A stretch of DNA of 64,000 bases from Mesorhabditis belari (GCA_958450365.1 CAUEEP010000912.1:734501-798500); one strand, 5' to 3'; shown: positions 21,094 through 31,649, numbered from the stretch's first letter. Numbers and translations: made by a program. The notes: generated from the sequence alone by a model not told the origin.

Positions 21094-21708
21094 TTTTGAA
21101 GTCATTTCTTTCATTTCAATCATTTTTCAAAAGAAATACAAGCTCAAGCTCTTTATAGAAAAGCTTATTGTCGAATCTCATCCTCCCCTTCAAGCCTAAA
21201 AAAGGAAGGTGAAAGGTGAGAAAGAAAAAGAAGCGTAGGCACTTTGTGAGTGCATCTCTTTTTCTTTCTCTTTCTCTTTCTCTCCTTCTTTCTCTTTCTC
21301 CCAGATTTTCTCAATGATCCTTGAGGCTGTGAAGATCCACGAGTGGGTCCACGTTGAAGAATAGAGTTTGAAGATTATAAAGAAAAAAAATAGCATTGGT
21401 TTCTTTTGTGAAATTGTGGAATCGGTTTGGGATTGGGGGTGATTCCAAAAATAGAAAAGCATTTAAAAAATAAATACCTTGAATATTTTAACAAAATATT
21501 TTGCCGTAGTAAGACGAAACTTTTCCTTTTTCTATAGCTGTCACAAAGCCACGGGGTAACCGAGAAAATATTGTACCCGAGGGAAAAAGAAAGGAAAACC
21601 AAGAAAGAAAAAAAGAATTTCATTCTAGGATCCAAACAACTAAAACGATTGTGAAAAGTGAAAAGTTTTCATTTTCAATTCAATCGTTTTTTTCTTTTCA
21701 CTCGCAAA

Positions 21709-21891
21709 ATGCTCAATACTTATGGAATATCGATGAAGCGAGTCGAAAAGGAGAAAAATGGAAATCGAATTCATAATCGGCATTCAAAATGCGCCGCATG
21801 GATGAGAATAATTTCACTTTTAGTGATAGGTTTTGTATTGGGAAACCAAACACATGAAAATTATTGGATTTTGGTAAAAAAGATCAATTGA
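21709..21891 (+). CDS. Candidate 60-aa protein or first exon with hydrophobic segment
   Basis: ATG in a good context (CGCAAAATG) opens MLNTYGISMKRVEKEKNGN, a basic stretch, then WMRIISLLVIGFVLGN as one hydrophobic segment and THENYWILVKK before TGA. A GTAAAA donor inside (after ATTTTG, 21872) would make this the first exon of a type II membrane protein. It converges on the minus-strand gene ending at 21968. The family is unknown. Confidence 0.4.
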   Translation: MLNTYGISMKRVEKEKNGNRIHNRHSKCAAWMRIISLLVIGFVLGNQTHENYWILVKKIN

Positions 21892-21967
21892 ATAGATATT
21901 GTCAAGTTTTGTCAGGGCTCATGGCTTTAAAAATAAAGATCATCGTTCTGTTAGCATTTTAAAAGGA

Positions 21968-22379
21968 TTAGTAAGTTCGGGAATAGTAAGCGCCAGAAAG
22001 CGCCGGCTGCTCATCACAAGGATCATATTGGGATAGCACTGAAGATGCCTTGATTTTTGACTTTGACAGAAAGTGAATGTTTCTTCCAAAGATAACTAAT
22101 AAATGCTTCGAATCCTTTTTGCTATTCAATTCAACTCACCTAACAAACAGCGAACATCCTCGTAACAGTAAACATGCTCGCAAGCCGGCTGCTCATCACA
22201 AGGAGCATATTGGGCAAGCACTGAAGATGAAAAATGACGATTTAATGAAAGACGGTAACGAAAGACCGTAATTCGATGAAAGACAACAATTTTTAACGAT
22301 CAACAACTTACCACCATACGGTTGATCCTCACAGTCGACTTCAGCGTTAAAGCTGAATAGCTCTGACATCGGCTGACAA
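21968..22379 (-). CDS. 3' part of a Cys-rich (secreted-type) protein with a duplicated exon
   Basis: Three exons, 22379-22312, 22220-22140 and 22038-21968, fit in phase with consensus sites (TTTTCCAG, CTTCAG, CTTCAG; GTAAGT, GTGAGT). They read CQPMSELFSFNAEVDCEDQP, LAQYAPCDEQPACEHVYCYE, and LSQYDPCDEQPALSGAYYSR before TAA. Exons 2 and 3 share the acceptor, the QYxPCDEQPA core and the flanking intron bases, so exon 3 is a diverged copy of exon 2 that has lost the distal cysteines. Upstream exons lie beyond the telomere array and were not found. Paired cysteines suggest an extracellular domain; no named family is claimed. Confidence 0.6.
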
Positions 22380-22439
22380 CTGGAAAATCGAAATTTGAGC
22401 TATAGCTAAGGCCTACAGTCTTGTGAATCTACAGTTATC

Positions 22440-22735
22440 TAATTCCTAAGCTAAGCCTTAGCCTAAGCCCAAGCCTGAAAATGGTTGAGATCCAGAAAAT
22501 GGGGGTTCAGCTCAAGCCCAAATAGACTTAGTGTGAGGCGCTAACCGCTAGCCCTCGCACTAAGTCCAAGCCTAAGCCTAAGCCTAAACCTAAGCCTGAG
22601 CCTAAGCCTAAGCCTAAGCCTAAGCCTAAGCCTAAGCCTAAGCCTAAGCCTAAGCCTAAGCCTAAGCCTAAGCCTAAGCCTAAGCCTAAGCCTAAGCCTA
22701 AGCCTAAGCCTAAGCCTAAGCCTAAGCCAAATTTT
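22440..22735 (-). repeat. Interstitial TTAGGC telomere array
   Basis: From 22553 to 22734 the plus strand is almost pure GCCTAA (about 29 copies), i.e. TTAGGC on minus, the nematode telomere repeat. A weaker cluster lies at 22446-22480. The array starts after CTAGCCCTCGCACTAAGTCC, the same flank as the array at 15.5 kb. It sits upstream of the Cys-rich exons. Confidence 0.95.
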
Positions 22736-22849
22736 TGGTTATACAAGACAAACAAAATCATTTAAAGCTTGAGTTATACAAGACAAACAAAGTGATCTAA
22801 AGCTTGAGTTAGAAAAGTACTGAAAGTTTGTAGATGCATATGCAAAGAA

Positions 22850-23157
22850 AAAAAATGTAGAGGGTGGCAACACAAGAAAATCCGGGAATTAGCGGACACG
22901 GAGTCTCTTTTGAGTGGATGATGAAGAGGTGAAAAGAAAGAGGGAAAAGAAGACCGCTTCACGCCAAAGGACCACCACTGTCTGGTGGTGTATGAAAGGG
23001 AAAAGATGAGAGAAATCGACCATCGCACGGCACACGACACACAATCTCTCTCAAACACACTCCGCAATGACAAGAAAGGAATTGAGAATTGTGAAATCCT
23101 GGATATTTGTTGTTTAACTCAGCACAATCACTTTTTAGATAGATTTCTTGAAAGTAT

Positions 23158-23214
<57 letters not shown>

Positions 23215-23250
23215 TTCTTTCTACTTTCTTCTTTCTACTTTCTTGAAAGC
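22850..23250. other. GC-richer stretch, then (TTTCTAC)n pyrimidine tract; no gene called
   Basis: Bases 22880-23060 are richer in GC than the flanks and contain a hairpin (CCACCACTGTCTGGTGGTG, 22971-22989). Bases 23158-23244 repeat CTTTCTACTTT. The open frames on both strands show no domain. This could be a 5' region of the Cys-rich gene. Confidence 0.3.
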
Positions 23251-23452
23251 TAGATCTCTTGGAAACTCTGACTACCGTAAATTGATTGCACCCAGAAAAA
23301 CCGGTTGCTTGAAGTTTTCCAAACGATACTCAAGATAATCAAATCTTGAATAGATGCCTGAATATCTTTATGCTGACAGAACGTCAAATAAGAGGCTGAC
23401 AATGAGACTTGGCAGTGTTGTACTTTGAGATTTCGTATAAGCTCTGCCAATT

Positions 23453-24209
23453 ATACAGGGTTCCAAACCCAAAACAACCTTCGTTTGCCGCGCTTTGCTC
23501 TTATGCGCTTTTGGGTTGACTATCTTTGCTATTTTCTGTTTATTATGGAGATTTTGAGTTTCAAAAATGTTATTTTCTCATTTAAATCTTTTTTTTTTTC
23601 AGTTATGGTGAGCAGATCTACCTATCAAGATTCGATTATCGAGCTTTTTCGGAGGGAAGTTTGGCCAATTGAGGCCAATTTGGCCAAAGACTGATGTTGG
23701 CTAAGTTGGTCGTTTCTCAGACAATTCGTCGATATTTGATCTTGGAAGAACTTCTGATCGATCAGGCGGTGCCGAAAAGATACCGTGACAACAAAAAAGA
23801 ATGTCAAGAAGGTTTGCGAAAAGCTCCGATACAACCCGATGCAATCTCAACCACAAATGACCAAAAAATTGGATTTCTAAAGGATCAATGAGTCAAATCG
23901 TTAAAAAACATTTGAACATAAAAGCCTACAAGTTTGCAAAAGCCTAATCTCTCACAAGCGATGCCAAAAAGGTCCTCCAAAAAAATCGTTTCAAATAGCT
24001 TAGGCTGAACTCGATTTTGCAGATCTTTTGGCCACTATCGACGGGTTGCCAAAACGTCTTGCCGCTTATGAAGCCATGAAGATATTTTCAAGAAGAAATA
24101 GAACAAATTCTTGAAAGCAATCTAGAGAATGAATTTGTTAACGTTAATTCTTGTTTTTGAAACCACGACTTTTATTGGTTTGGGTAATTTTGCGGCACCC
24201 TGTATTACA
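23453..24209 (+). pseudogene. Decayed Tc1/mariner-like transposon with transposase relic
   Basis: The ends TACAGGGTTCC (23454) and GGCACCCTGTA (24193-24203) are inverted and flanked by TA. Inside, MVSRSTYQDSIIELFRREVW (from 23605) is a helix-turn-helix start. The frame then breaks repeatedly, but TTKKNVKKVCEKLRYNPMQS, then Q.QMTKKL, and an AELDFADLLATIDG-like piece follow the order of nematode Tc1-like transposases. Several stops and frameshifts show that it is dead. Confidence 0.75.
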
Positions 24210-24499
24210 AAAATTTCAAAAATTTCAAATGATTTTAAGGCCACATAATATTCAGGTATTAAAACATCAAAACGCAAAATAAAAGTTTTGTCAAAAAGGA
24301 ATCAAACTCGAGCAAGAAAAGCAGCGCTTTTTTTTGCGTGCAACCTTTTTATCCACTATACCATCAAGTTACGCTTGAGATCCGTGAGAGAACCCTTATA
24401 AAGGTGGGATAGCTTTATAAGGGCTCTTATTTGTCTCCAATTTTCACCCTAAAAACTTAACGAAACTAAAGAACACGTATAACTTTTTATAGAACGCTA

Positions 24500-25046
24500 T
24501 TGGGTTGGAGAATTGAAAACTGCCGAACTTTGAACTAAAATTTATTCAACATAGAACCATCAATTCATTCCAAATAATTTCCATTATTATTGACGACTTC
24601 TGCCCATTTTACAGGCAATTTGCGGATTCCTCTTTCGTAGTAGGATTTTGGTTTGTGTGTGAGACAAGTATGAGACTCAAAAATGGAGGACTGGAGATGT
24701 CAGCTGTCAGCCCAGTTTGAGCACTTTCTTCAAAGAAACCCATTTTGGTGTCAATAGAAAAGTTGTAGAGAATCAAAAATGAAGCTTATATCCAGCTATT
24801 AGGCTCATAGCCAAATTTCCAAAAAGATACACTTAGTAGTTTAACTTAAAATGCAAGTTTTGTGAAAATTCGTAAATTTGGCACTTCTAGAAAACCAGTT
24901 TTTCAATCATTCTGAAAATTTGGCTATAAGCTTAATTTTTGATTCTCTACAACTTTTCTATTGACACCAAAATAGGTTTCTTTTGAAGAAAATGCTCAAA
25001 CTGTCACATATGACAATAGCCCGCAGTTTTCAATTCACCAACCCAA
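24500..25046. mobile_element. Mariner-type MITE (TTGGGTTGGTGAATTGAAAA family)
   Basis: The left end TTGGGTTGGAGAATTGAAAA and right end TTTTCAATTCACCAACCCAA are inverted with TA on both sides. Internal blocks AACTTTTCTATTGACACCAA, near the right end, and its complement near the left form long arms. Close copies are at 44.98-45.50 kb and 56.38-56.92 kb. Confidence 0.9.
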
Positions 25047-25052
25047 TATTTT

Positions 25053-25165
25053 GCAAAAACGGAAAGCTGATTCGGAATCAGCGTGAAATTCTGCGTCAAA
25101 TGGTCTATGGCTTATCTAATTTAGCCACATCATACTGTTGTCTTTCCCTTGTAAATCTGTATTTT
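25053..25165 (+). repeat. Dispersed 'CAAAAACGGA..CTTCCCTTGT' tail sequence
   Basis: GCAAAAACGGAAAGCTGATTC, AATCAGCGTGAAATTCTGCG and CTTTCCCTTGTAAAT recur at 59.84-59.94, 62.91-63.02 (inverted) and 63.26-63.37 kb. In two of these a tRNA-like head is next to it, so it may be the tail of a retroposon. Confidence 0.5.
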
Positions 25166-25169
25166 CCAC

Positions 25170-25373
25170 ATGAGTCCTAGAAATCTTTCTTTTTTTTCTT
25201 TCAACTCACAAGTTCCAGCAATCATTCTTAAACATTTTTCTTGTTTAAAACCTTTTAATCTATCTTATTTCATACATAATTCAACTCCAATCCGGAATCG
25301 AGATGTTTGGCATATGATCCGAGTAAATCCACAACCCGGCCGGCTTCAATGGAAAGAAGAGGGACTGGACTAG
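25170..25373 (+). CDS. Candidate gene end or small gene (67 aa)
   Basis: The last part reads NSTPIRNRDVWHMIRVNPQP, GRLQWKEEGLD, then TAG, which is protein-like and unrelated to nearby repeats. Either an ATG at 25170 starts a single-exon frame, or an acceptor (AAGTTCCAG, ending 25218) begins a terminal exon of 155 nt. The family is unknown. Bases 25380-26030 after it hold no clear feature. Confidence 0.4.
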   Translation: MSPRNLSFFSFNSQVPAIILKHFSCLKPFNLSYFIHNSTPIRNRDVWHMIRVNPQPGRLQWKEEGLD

Positions 25374-26039
25374 ATCACACAGTGCAACTTGAACCCGAAA
25401 CCATTCACAAAAAAACGCTTCCCCGTCATCCAATCGTCATTCACTCAATCAATCAAAAAGAATTGTAGATTTCGATTTTTAAAAAAGGGGTTAGAAGTTT
25501 GATTAAGTTAAATAATTAATTAAATCTATAACCTGGAGTAAATGAACTGAAATAAATGAACTCTTTTGATTCATTTTCAGACTTTTTTCTTAAACAACTT
25601 TCGAGCTTGCGAGATTGTAAGTTTTTTTGATCCAAATCCCTTTAATAATTTTGAAAATTCATTGATATTTGCAAGTTTCTTTGATAATATTGAAAGCTCT
25701 TTTTGAGTGTGTTCAAGTGTTCGAGATTTCAGTTTTATTTTGATCTCTTTCAACCTTTTTGAACCGCACAGTTGTTAAGCAAAAATGTCTGAACCATTAA
25801 TTTGACAAACTGGCAAAAAAAGGCAAAAGAAGGCCAAAAAAAGGCAAAGAGGCAAAAAATCAAATAAATGTTGCCTTGCGATGGTTAAAAAGCGGCAAAG
25901 AAACTCAAGGAGATTAATTAAAAAGTGGATTTAAAGTTCAAAGAACATTAAGGTTTAGTTTTTATTGAATCTAGAGGTGTCGAACTATCATAGATTAGAC
26001 TGAAGAAAATCTAATCACTTATTCTTTAAGTGGTTCGCC

Positions 26040-26265
26040 GTGCTGGATCACCCAAATCCGTCATGGTCCGCCAGAATCACTACTGATGAGAAGACTCCAC
26101 TAATTTTTGTTCAACAGGGCAATAAACGCAAATAATTATCTGGATATTTTGAAGCAGCTACCGTGACAACAAAGAAGAATATCAAGAAGGTACGGGAAAA
26201 GCTCCGATACAACCCAAGGCAATCTCAACGACAAATGACCAAGAAAATTTTATGTCTACCATTTC
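26040..26265 (+). pseudogene. Shuffled Tc1-like transposase fragments
   Basis: ARITTDEKTPLIFVQQGNKRK (26078-26135), which belongs late in the transposase, is followed directly by TTKKNIKKVREKLRYNPRQS (from 26163), which belongs early. The second piece matches the relic at 23.8 kb. The order shows rearrangement. Confidence 0.7.
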
Positions 26266-26279
26266 TAGGTCTAGAATAG

Positions 26280-26832
26280 ACATGGGCACTGCAAACTACA
26301 AACGTAAACTACAAACGTAAACTACAAACTTAAACTACAGACCACAAACGCCTCTAACTTGTTTCAAATCTGCTGCTTCATGATTCTTTCAGTCATGGTT
26401 TAACGACAGTTGAGTTCTTGTTAGACGTGGGCACTACAAACTACAAACGTAAACCACAAACGCTTCTAACTTGCTTCAGATCTACCGGATTAACACGACC
26501 TATAGCTCAAAGAATAGAGAATCTCAAGAGCTTTCGAATCGACTAAAGCACACCCAAAAATATCAATGCTAAAGAAAGTTACAGTGATTTGTAGCCTGAC
26601 TCGATCGCTTCGACGACGCGCGAGTACGATCCATTTTAATTACAAGCCATTGTAACTTTCTTTAGCATTCATATTTGCTTTGCTTTAGTCGATTCGAAAG
26701 CTCTTGAGATTCTCTATTCTTTGTGCTATAAATCATGTTAATCCGGTAGATTTGAAACAAGTTAGAAGCGTTTGTTAGTATGACAGTTCGTCTTTTTTGT
26801 GGTTTATAGTGCCCATGTCAAGTCTAGAAATA
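26280..26832. repeat. Fold-back element with ACTACAAACGTAA repeats and an internal palindrome
   Basis: GACATGGGCACT (26278) and AGTGCCCATGTC (26808-26819) are the outer inverted ends. Short ACTACAAACGTAA repeats follow on the left. The inner palindrome has arms 26488-26590 and 26655-26760 (CTCAAGAGCTTTCGAATCGA and complement). The inner part recurs at 28.11-28.26 kb. Confidence 0.8.
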
Positions 26833-27039
26833 TTATAGCTCCTGCTGAAAAGTTCTATTAAAAATAGAACTGATGGCAAAATTTTAAGCGGATGTTCAGC
26901 TTTTATACCCCAAGGGACACTTAATTAACTAAAAATATAAAACTGGAAAAAGTAAAGTGATGATTATTGAGCAAAGAACACATTAAGAACAGATAATGAA
27001 ATGTTTTGGAAGCTAAACCAAGCTATTTTTGAAAAACTA

Positions 27040-27577
27040 CAGGGTGCGTCATAATTATTGCAACAAGAGTTCAAAGATCGTTTTCCAAACAGCTTATTTT
27101 TTTTGCCCCCTTTTTTGTTGTGTTGCGTTCTATCTTCTTTATTCTTTAGCCTAATTGCCTCCCGCTCACACGAAGAAGACGGTTCAGGACTGGTGTGTGG
27201 CCAACTTTCCCTCAGTGATCACCAAGGATGAATGGCCTCCAAACTCACCGGATCTCAATGTGATGGACTTTTCCATTTGGGCAATCTTAGAGGCTAATGT
27301 CTGCTCTCGAAAACACACAAGTTTGAATTCTTTGAAGAAGTCTTTGACCAAAGGATGGAAGGCGACTCCTCAAGATGACATTCGGGCCGCAGTGGGGGCA
27401 TTTCCGAACCGATTAAGGGCTGTTATCAAGGCAAAAGGCGGTCATATCGAATGATCTCTTGTTTCCTTATTTGTTACTGTTAAATAAAGCTATTTCTGTT
27501 TAAAAATCTTCTTCCAGTGAAACTTCTTGGTGTGCAATGCCTTGAGTATCTTGTTGCAATAATTATGACGCACCCTG
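27040..27577 (+). mobile_element. Tc1-like element, internal deletion derivative
   Basis: The perfect inverted ends CAGGGTGCGTCATAATTATT and its complement (27558-27577) are flanked by TA target duplications (27038-27039 and 27578-27579). At 538 bp the element keeps only the C-terminal third of its transposase. Intact ends suggest that it could still be recognised by a transposase supplied elsewhere. Confidence 0.9.
27155..27454 (+). pseudogene. Tc1/mariner transposase C-terminal fragment
   Basis: The frame begins in PAHTKKTVQDW and has WPPNSPDLNVMDFSIWAILE, the conserved PDLNP..D..W segment with the last catalytic Asp/Glu region, and ends AFPNRLRAVIKAKGGHIE with TGA. The DNA-binding domains and the first two catalytic Asp regions are deleted. 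Confidence 0.9.
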
Positions 27578-27809
27578 TATGTATTTGAACTATGTAAACT
27601 ACTGTAACACTTTTTCAATTATATAAATTTTTAGAAGCGTCAAGTGCTTCTAAAATCTGATTTAACAATTCAAATCCCGTAAGCAAGAGGATAATTCGGC
27701 TAACTTTATAATAACTACCCATTCACATTTCAAATTCATTGCTGCTTTGACCTACTATCACCGAGAATTGACCCAATAGGTGTTGAGTGGAGATTATTTC
27801 CTTTGGGCA

Positions 27810-28555
27810 AAGAATTGAAGGAGTGGGAGGAGTGGAGGGTCTGGTCGAGTATCAGATTGCGCCATCAGCTCTCCATATTCACTTTCGCAGACTTTAGCTA
27901 TTCATAAGGCATTAATGATCACAGATTATTCCTTTGTGCAGCCATAGCCGTCATAGCCGAATGGTTAGGAGTCTTGTATCCTATTGGTCACGGGTTCGAT
28001 CCCAGCAGCTAGAAAATAGACTAGAAAATAGGCATAGGCATACCTAGACAACATTTTTAGGAGTATTAGGGCATTAGGGGTTGTGTATTTGTTACAGTGG
28101 CTTGTAATTGAAATGGAGCGTACTCGCGCGTAGTCGAAGCGATCGAGTCAGGCTACAAATCACTGTCACTTTCTTTAGCATTCATATTTTTGGGTGTGCT
28201 TTAGTCGATTCGAAAGCTCTTGAGATTCTCTATTCTTTGAGCTATAGATCATGTTAATCCGGCAGATCCGGAATTGGAGGAGGAGTGGAGGGTCTGGTCG
28301 AGTATCAGATTGCGCCATCAGCTCTCCATATTCACTTTCACAGACTTTAGCGATTCATAAGGCATATAATGATCACAGATTATTCCTTTGTGCAGCCATA
28401 GCCGTCATAGCCGAGTGGTTAGAAGTCTTGTATCCTATTGGTCACGGGTTCGATCCCAGCAGCTAGAAAATAGGCTAGAAAATAGGCATAGACATACCTA
28501 GACAACATCTTTAGGAGTATTAGGGCATTAGGGGTTCTGTATTTGTTTGTGTCAC
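27810..28555 (+). repeat. Duplicated segment carrying two tRNA-derived SINEs
   Basis: Bases 27818-28095 (GAGTGGAGGGTCTGGTCGAG to TAGGGCATTAGGGGTT) recur at 28271-28535 in the same direction at high identity. Each copy holds a tRNA-like head: GCCGTCATAGCCGAATGGTT (27947) or ...GAGTGGTT (28402), with B box CACGGGTTCGATCCC. Between the copies lies half of the palindrome found at 26.5-26.8 kb. The heads match the minus-strand copy at 61.92-61.99 kb. Confidence 0.8.
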
Positions 28556-28559
28556 ACTA

Positions 28560-29370
28560 GGCATGTTCAATAAAATGCATACTTTTTATACTTTTCCATA
28601 ATTAAGCTCTAACACTCTTTTTAAGCCAAAATTTTACTGATTTTAAACGCTTGGCTATCTAGGGATTGTTAATGAAGAAAGTCAAGTAAGCAAGAATCTT
28701 AAAGCAAGAATTATAAACTTAGACCCAATCCTCATCACAATATAGCTGTAGACTGATGACTTTAAAATAGATCAGCGCTTAAATCTTGCCACTTTTCGTC
28801 ATTTCCCTTCTAACACCATTCGTTTCCATTCCTTTGGGTAAATGTCTGCCTGTCGCAGTTCTTTATGCCATCTATCGCCTCTTTTCCTCTTTCTCATCAC
28901 TCTCTATGAGAGCTCTACAAACAAAAGAATTCGATCCCCCATAGAGTTCCCCTTTTTTTTGTGTATCCTTCAAATATTCTTTTGCTTTCGCACATATGAG
29001 CTGTTTATTTTCTTTCAAAAAGCATATCTGTTATAGTAAAAAAATAAGGAAATAAGAAAGAATAAGGAAATAAGAAAGAATAAGGAACATACTAAAGGTA
29101 AAAATCACTCTATTTTATCAATTTACCACTCTATTTTAATTTTATTTACAACAAGTAATATGGAATAAACCAAAAAACGAAAATAAACTCGATTCTCATA
29201 AAAATAAACTCAAAAGTCGATAGTTTTTGACTTTTAACTCATCCTAAGTTGATAGTTCTTAATTTGAAAACAGAGATTTTAGCTCTTACTTTGAAAAACA
29301 ATCTAGAATTAGACCAATTGGACCAATTGGACCAATTAAACCAATTAAAACCGTGTTTCAAATCGTAAAC
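28560..29370. other. No recognisable gene
   Basis: AT-rich sequence with AATAAGGAAATAAGAAAG repeats at 29041-29087 and GGACCAATT repeats near 29317. One 64-codon frame is not supported by any domain. Confidence 0.4.
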
Positions 29371-29376
29371 TCAATA

Positions 29377-29641
29377 AAATGAGTACCTCCAATCGATTCT
29401 CCGTTCTCGAAAACCCCAGGGTAAAAAAATTTACAGCTAAATTTCTTCTTTTTATATCATCTACAAAACAAAAGCTTTAATCCCAAATTTTTCAGATCAA
29501 TTTTTGCCTTTAAATTTGCCAGTACTTTTGCTTCAATTTCTGCATCTTGCCAAACCACTATGTCAGTTAAACAGCACCCAAATCGAAAGAACAAGACGAT
29601 CTGATTTGCAGGTGTTGTCTCTTGATTTTCTCAGGACTTGT
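29377..29641 (+). CDS. Weak candidate: small first exon and a Leu-rich open segment
   Basis: ATG at 29377 reads MSTSNRFSVLENPR up to a GTAAAA donor. After AAATTTTTCAG (ending about 29495), a 49-codon open frame reads QFLPLNLPVLLLQFLHLAKP and LCQLNSTQIERTRRSDLQ before TAG. The phase between them does not match, so either an exon is missed or one piece is chance. Confidence 0.2.
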
Positions 29642-29764
29642 TAGTCCAATCAACCCTTATTTGGTAGCATTTGAAAGCCTAAAGTGGCCTTGTTAAAACT
29701 ATTTCAAAGAATTGACAATAATATTATCTCTAGACAAAGTTATAGACCTTTAAAGCGTGTCTAC

Positions 29765-30338
29765 ACCTTCAAAATAGCCAGATTCTCCTTTCAAATAGCT
29801 CGATTCCCCTTACAAATAGCTAGATCTCCTTCAAAATAGCTAGATTTTCCTTTCAAATAGCTAGATCTCCTTCAAAATAGCTAGATTCTCCTTTCAAAAT
29901 AGCTAGATCTCCTTCAAAATAGTCAGAATCTCCTTCAAAATAGCTAGATCTCCTTCAAAATAGCCAGATCTCCTTTCAAATAGCTAGATCTCCTTCAAAA
30001 TAGCTAGATTCTCCTTTAAAATAGCTAGATCTCCTTCAAAATAGCCAGATCTCCTTTCAAATAGCTAGATCTCCTTCAAAATAGCCAGATTCTCCTTTCA
30101 AATAGCTAGATCTCCTTCAAAATAGCTAGATTCTCCTTTCAAAATAGCTAGATTCTCCTTTCAAATAGCTAGATCTCCTTTCAAATAGCTAGATCTCCTT
30201 CAAAATAGCTAGATTCTCCTTTCAAAATAGCTAGATTCTCCTTTCAAATAGCTAGATCTCCTTTCAAATAGCCAGATCTCCTTCAAAATAGCTAGATTCT
30301 CCTTTCAAATAGCTAGATCTCCTTCAAAATACCCGCCA
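29765..30338. repeat. Long 21/22-bp minisatellite, about 26 copies
   Basis: The unit is AAATAGCTAGATCTCCTTCA, with a TTCTCCTTTC variant. The two variants tend to alternate and give a longer period of about 42-43 bp. There are no spacers of unique sequence, so it is not a CRISPR-like array. Confidence 0.95.
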
Positions 30339-30369
30339 AGAGTCGATTTTTGATTAAAATAAGACATTT

Positions 30370-30573
30370 CTATGTCTTAGCACTCGTCATTCCTTTTCTC
30401 CCCCGATAAATCACGTTCCCAAGTCCAAATAGTCCTTTTATCGGATTTACCTTATCACTCTCTTTTCGACAAAATTGCAAGTTTTGTTTGGAAGTGAAGA
30501 ATTTGACCATTTTTTTTATTTTCTTCTCATTTTCCCAGCCCTCATCTTCATTTCTTATTCCCTTTCTTGCCAT
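30370..30573 (-). CDS. Weak candidate: basic 67-aa protein
   Basis: ATG in AAAAATGG context opens MARKGIRNEDEGWENEKKIK, then a Lys-rich stretch and GLFGLGNVIYRGRKGMTSAK to TAG. A GTAAAT donor after SDK is an alternative end. No family is seen. On the same strand upstream, 31108-30950 is also open (Lys/Glu-rich), without a good start. Confidence 0.3.
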   Translation of the reverse strand: MARKGIRNEDEGWENEKKIKKMVKFFTSKQNLQFCRKESDKVNPIKGLFGLGNVIYRGRKGMTSAKT

Positions 30574-31087
30574 TTTTTAGAATTTGAACAACTTCTAATC
30601 GAACTGGACCTTTGATCTTATCAAAAATGATGTTAGATCCACAATTAGCACTTAATTTTGGAAACTTTAAGCCAAAGTTTTTGGATTTCAATTCGATCTT
30701 TGATCATCATTGGTTTAAAGTTAACTTTCTATGTCAAATAAAGTTGTGTAAGGTCTAGAAATTCCAATTTGGTTGAGCATTCGAGTTTTCCAGAACTCTG
30801 CTCAATCTTGGTGTGCAATTTAGTCTCTCAAAATGAATTCTCCATGCCCTTTTCAACGAATCTTATTAGGCTATGCATTTTTTTTTTGCTTTGTGTGTTT
30901 AGAAAGAGAAAGAGAATGAACATGGGCAAAGTGCCAGGCACTGAAATTTCTCTCTTTTGAATGCTTTGGTCAATTCATTTCTGCGTTCGGCTTTCGTGTC
31001 TTCTTTTTCTTTCAAAATATCTCTAATTCTAGGTTTGTCTTTGTCTTTGTCTAAGATATTTAAAAGTGAATTTAAAAGTGAGCTGAA

Positions 31088-31640
31088 GGAAAATAATAGT
31101 TTTTTCAAAAAATCTCGAAAATTTTAAGGGAAAGCTGCAATCATTTTTTTACGAGTAATTTCTTGGAGTCGATTTGTAAATAATAGAACAAAATGGGCTT
31201 GAATTGGTGGATTTGTTTTTAAGAAATTCTAGATCAAATTTGTGCAAAGACCTTCTTGTGAACCTGATAATATTCTAATGGATCAGAAATGGGAGAATTC
31301 CCATTTGTAACCGATTTTCTAGAGGTTCTTTTGGTTGTTTCTTCTAAAGTTTGGTCTATAAGTTGTAGCTAATTGTAATCTGTAGCTAACTATAATCTGT
31401 AGCTACAGTACTGGACAATGAAATACCATATTTGAAAAAAGATCGTCACTTTCGCGTGTCTGTAACTTCCTTGTCTTTGAGTTTAAACTATTAGTGCTAT
31501 ACATTTTCTGAAAGCTCTTTTCAAGGGCTACACAATGGTAATATTAATATTTAGAAATACGGTAAAGACAAGGGAGTTACAGACGCGCGAAAGTGACGAG
31601 CTTTTTTCAAATATGATTTTTCATTGTCTAGTAGTGTAAC
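31088..31640. mobile_element. Composite element: 320-bp segment plus CAGTACTGGACAATG MITE
   Basis: Bases 31088-31405 and the attached MITE (31406-31636) recur as a unit at 54.04-54.60 kb. The MITE has inverted ends TACAGTACTGGACAATGAAA and CATTGTCTAGTAGTGTA, with TA, and carries GATCGTCACTTTCGCGTGTC and its complement inside. Short TGTAGCTAAT repeats sit on both sides. Confidence 0.8.
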
Positions 31641-31649
31641 TGTAATCTG

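Noticed and set aside
22528..22761. Minus-strand frame with (GLGL)n repeats
   Set aside because: It is the translation of the TTAGGC telomere array; the hexamer keeps all frames open.
27940..28470. Functional tRNA genes
   Set aside because: A and B boxes are good but acceptor and anticodon stems do not pair fully, and the copies lie in a duplicated repeat; treated as SINE heads.
29765..30338. Regularly spaced array resembling a CRISPR locus
   Set aside because: The spacing is filled by the same repeat with no unique spacers, and the genome is eukaryotic.
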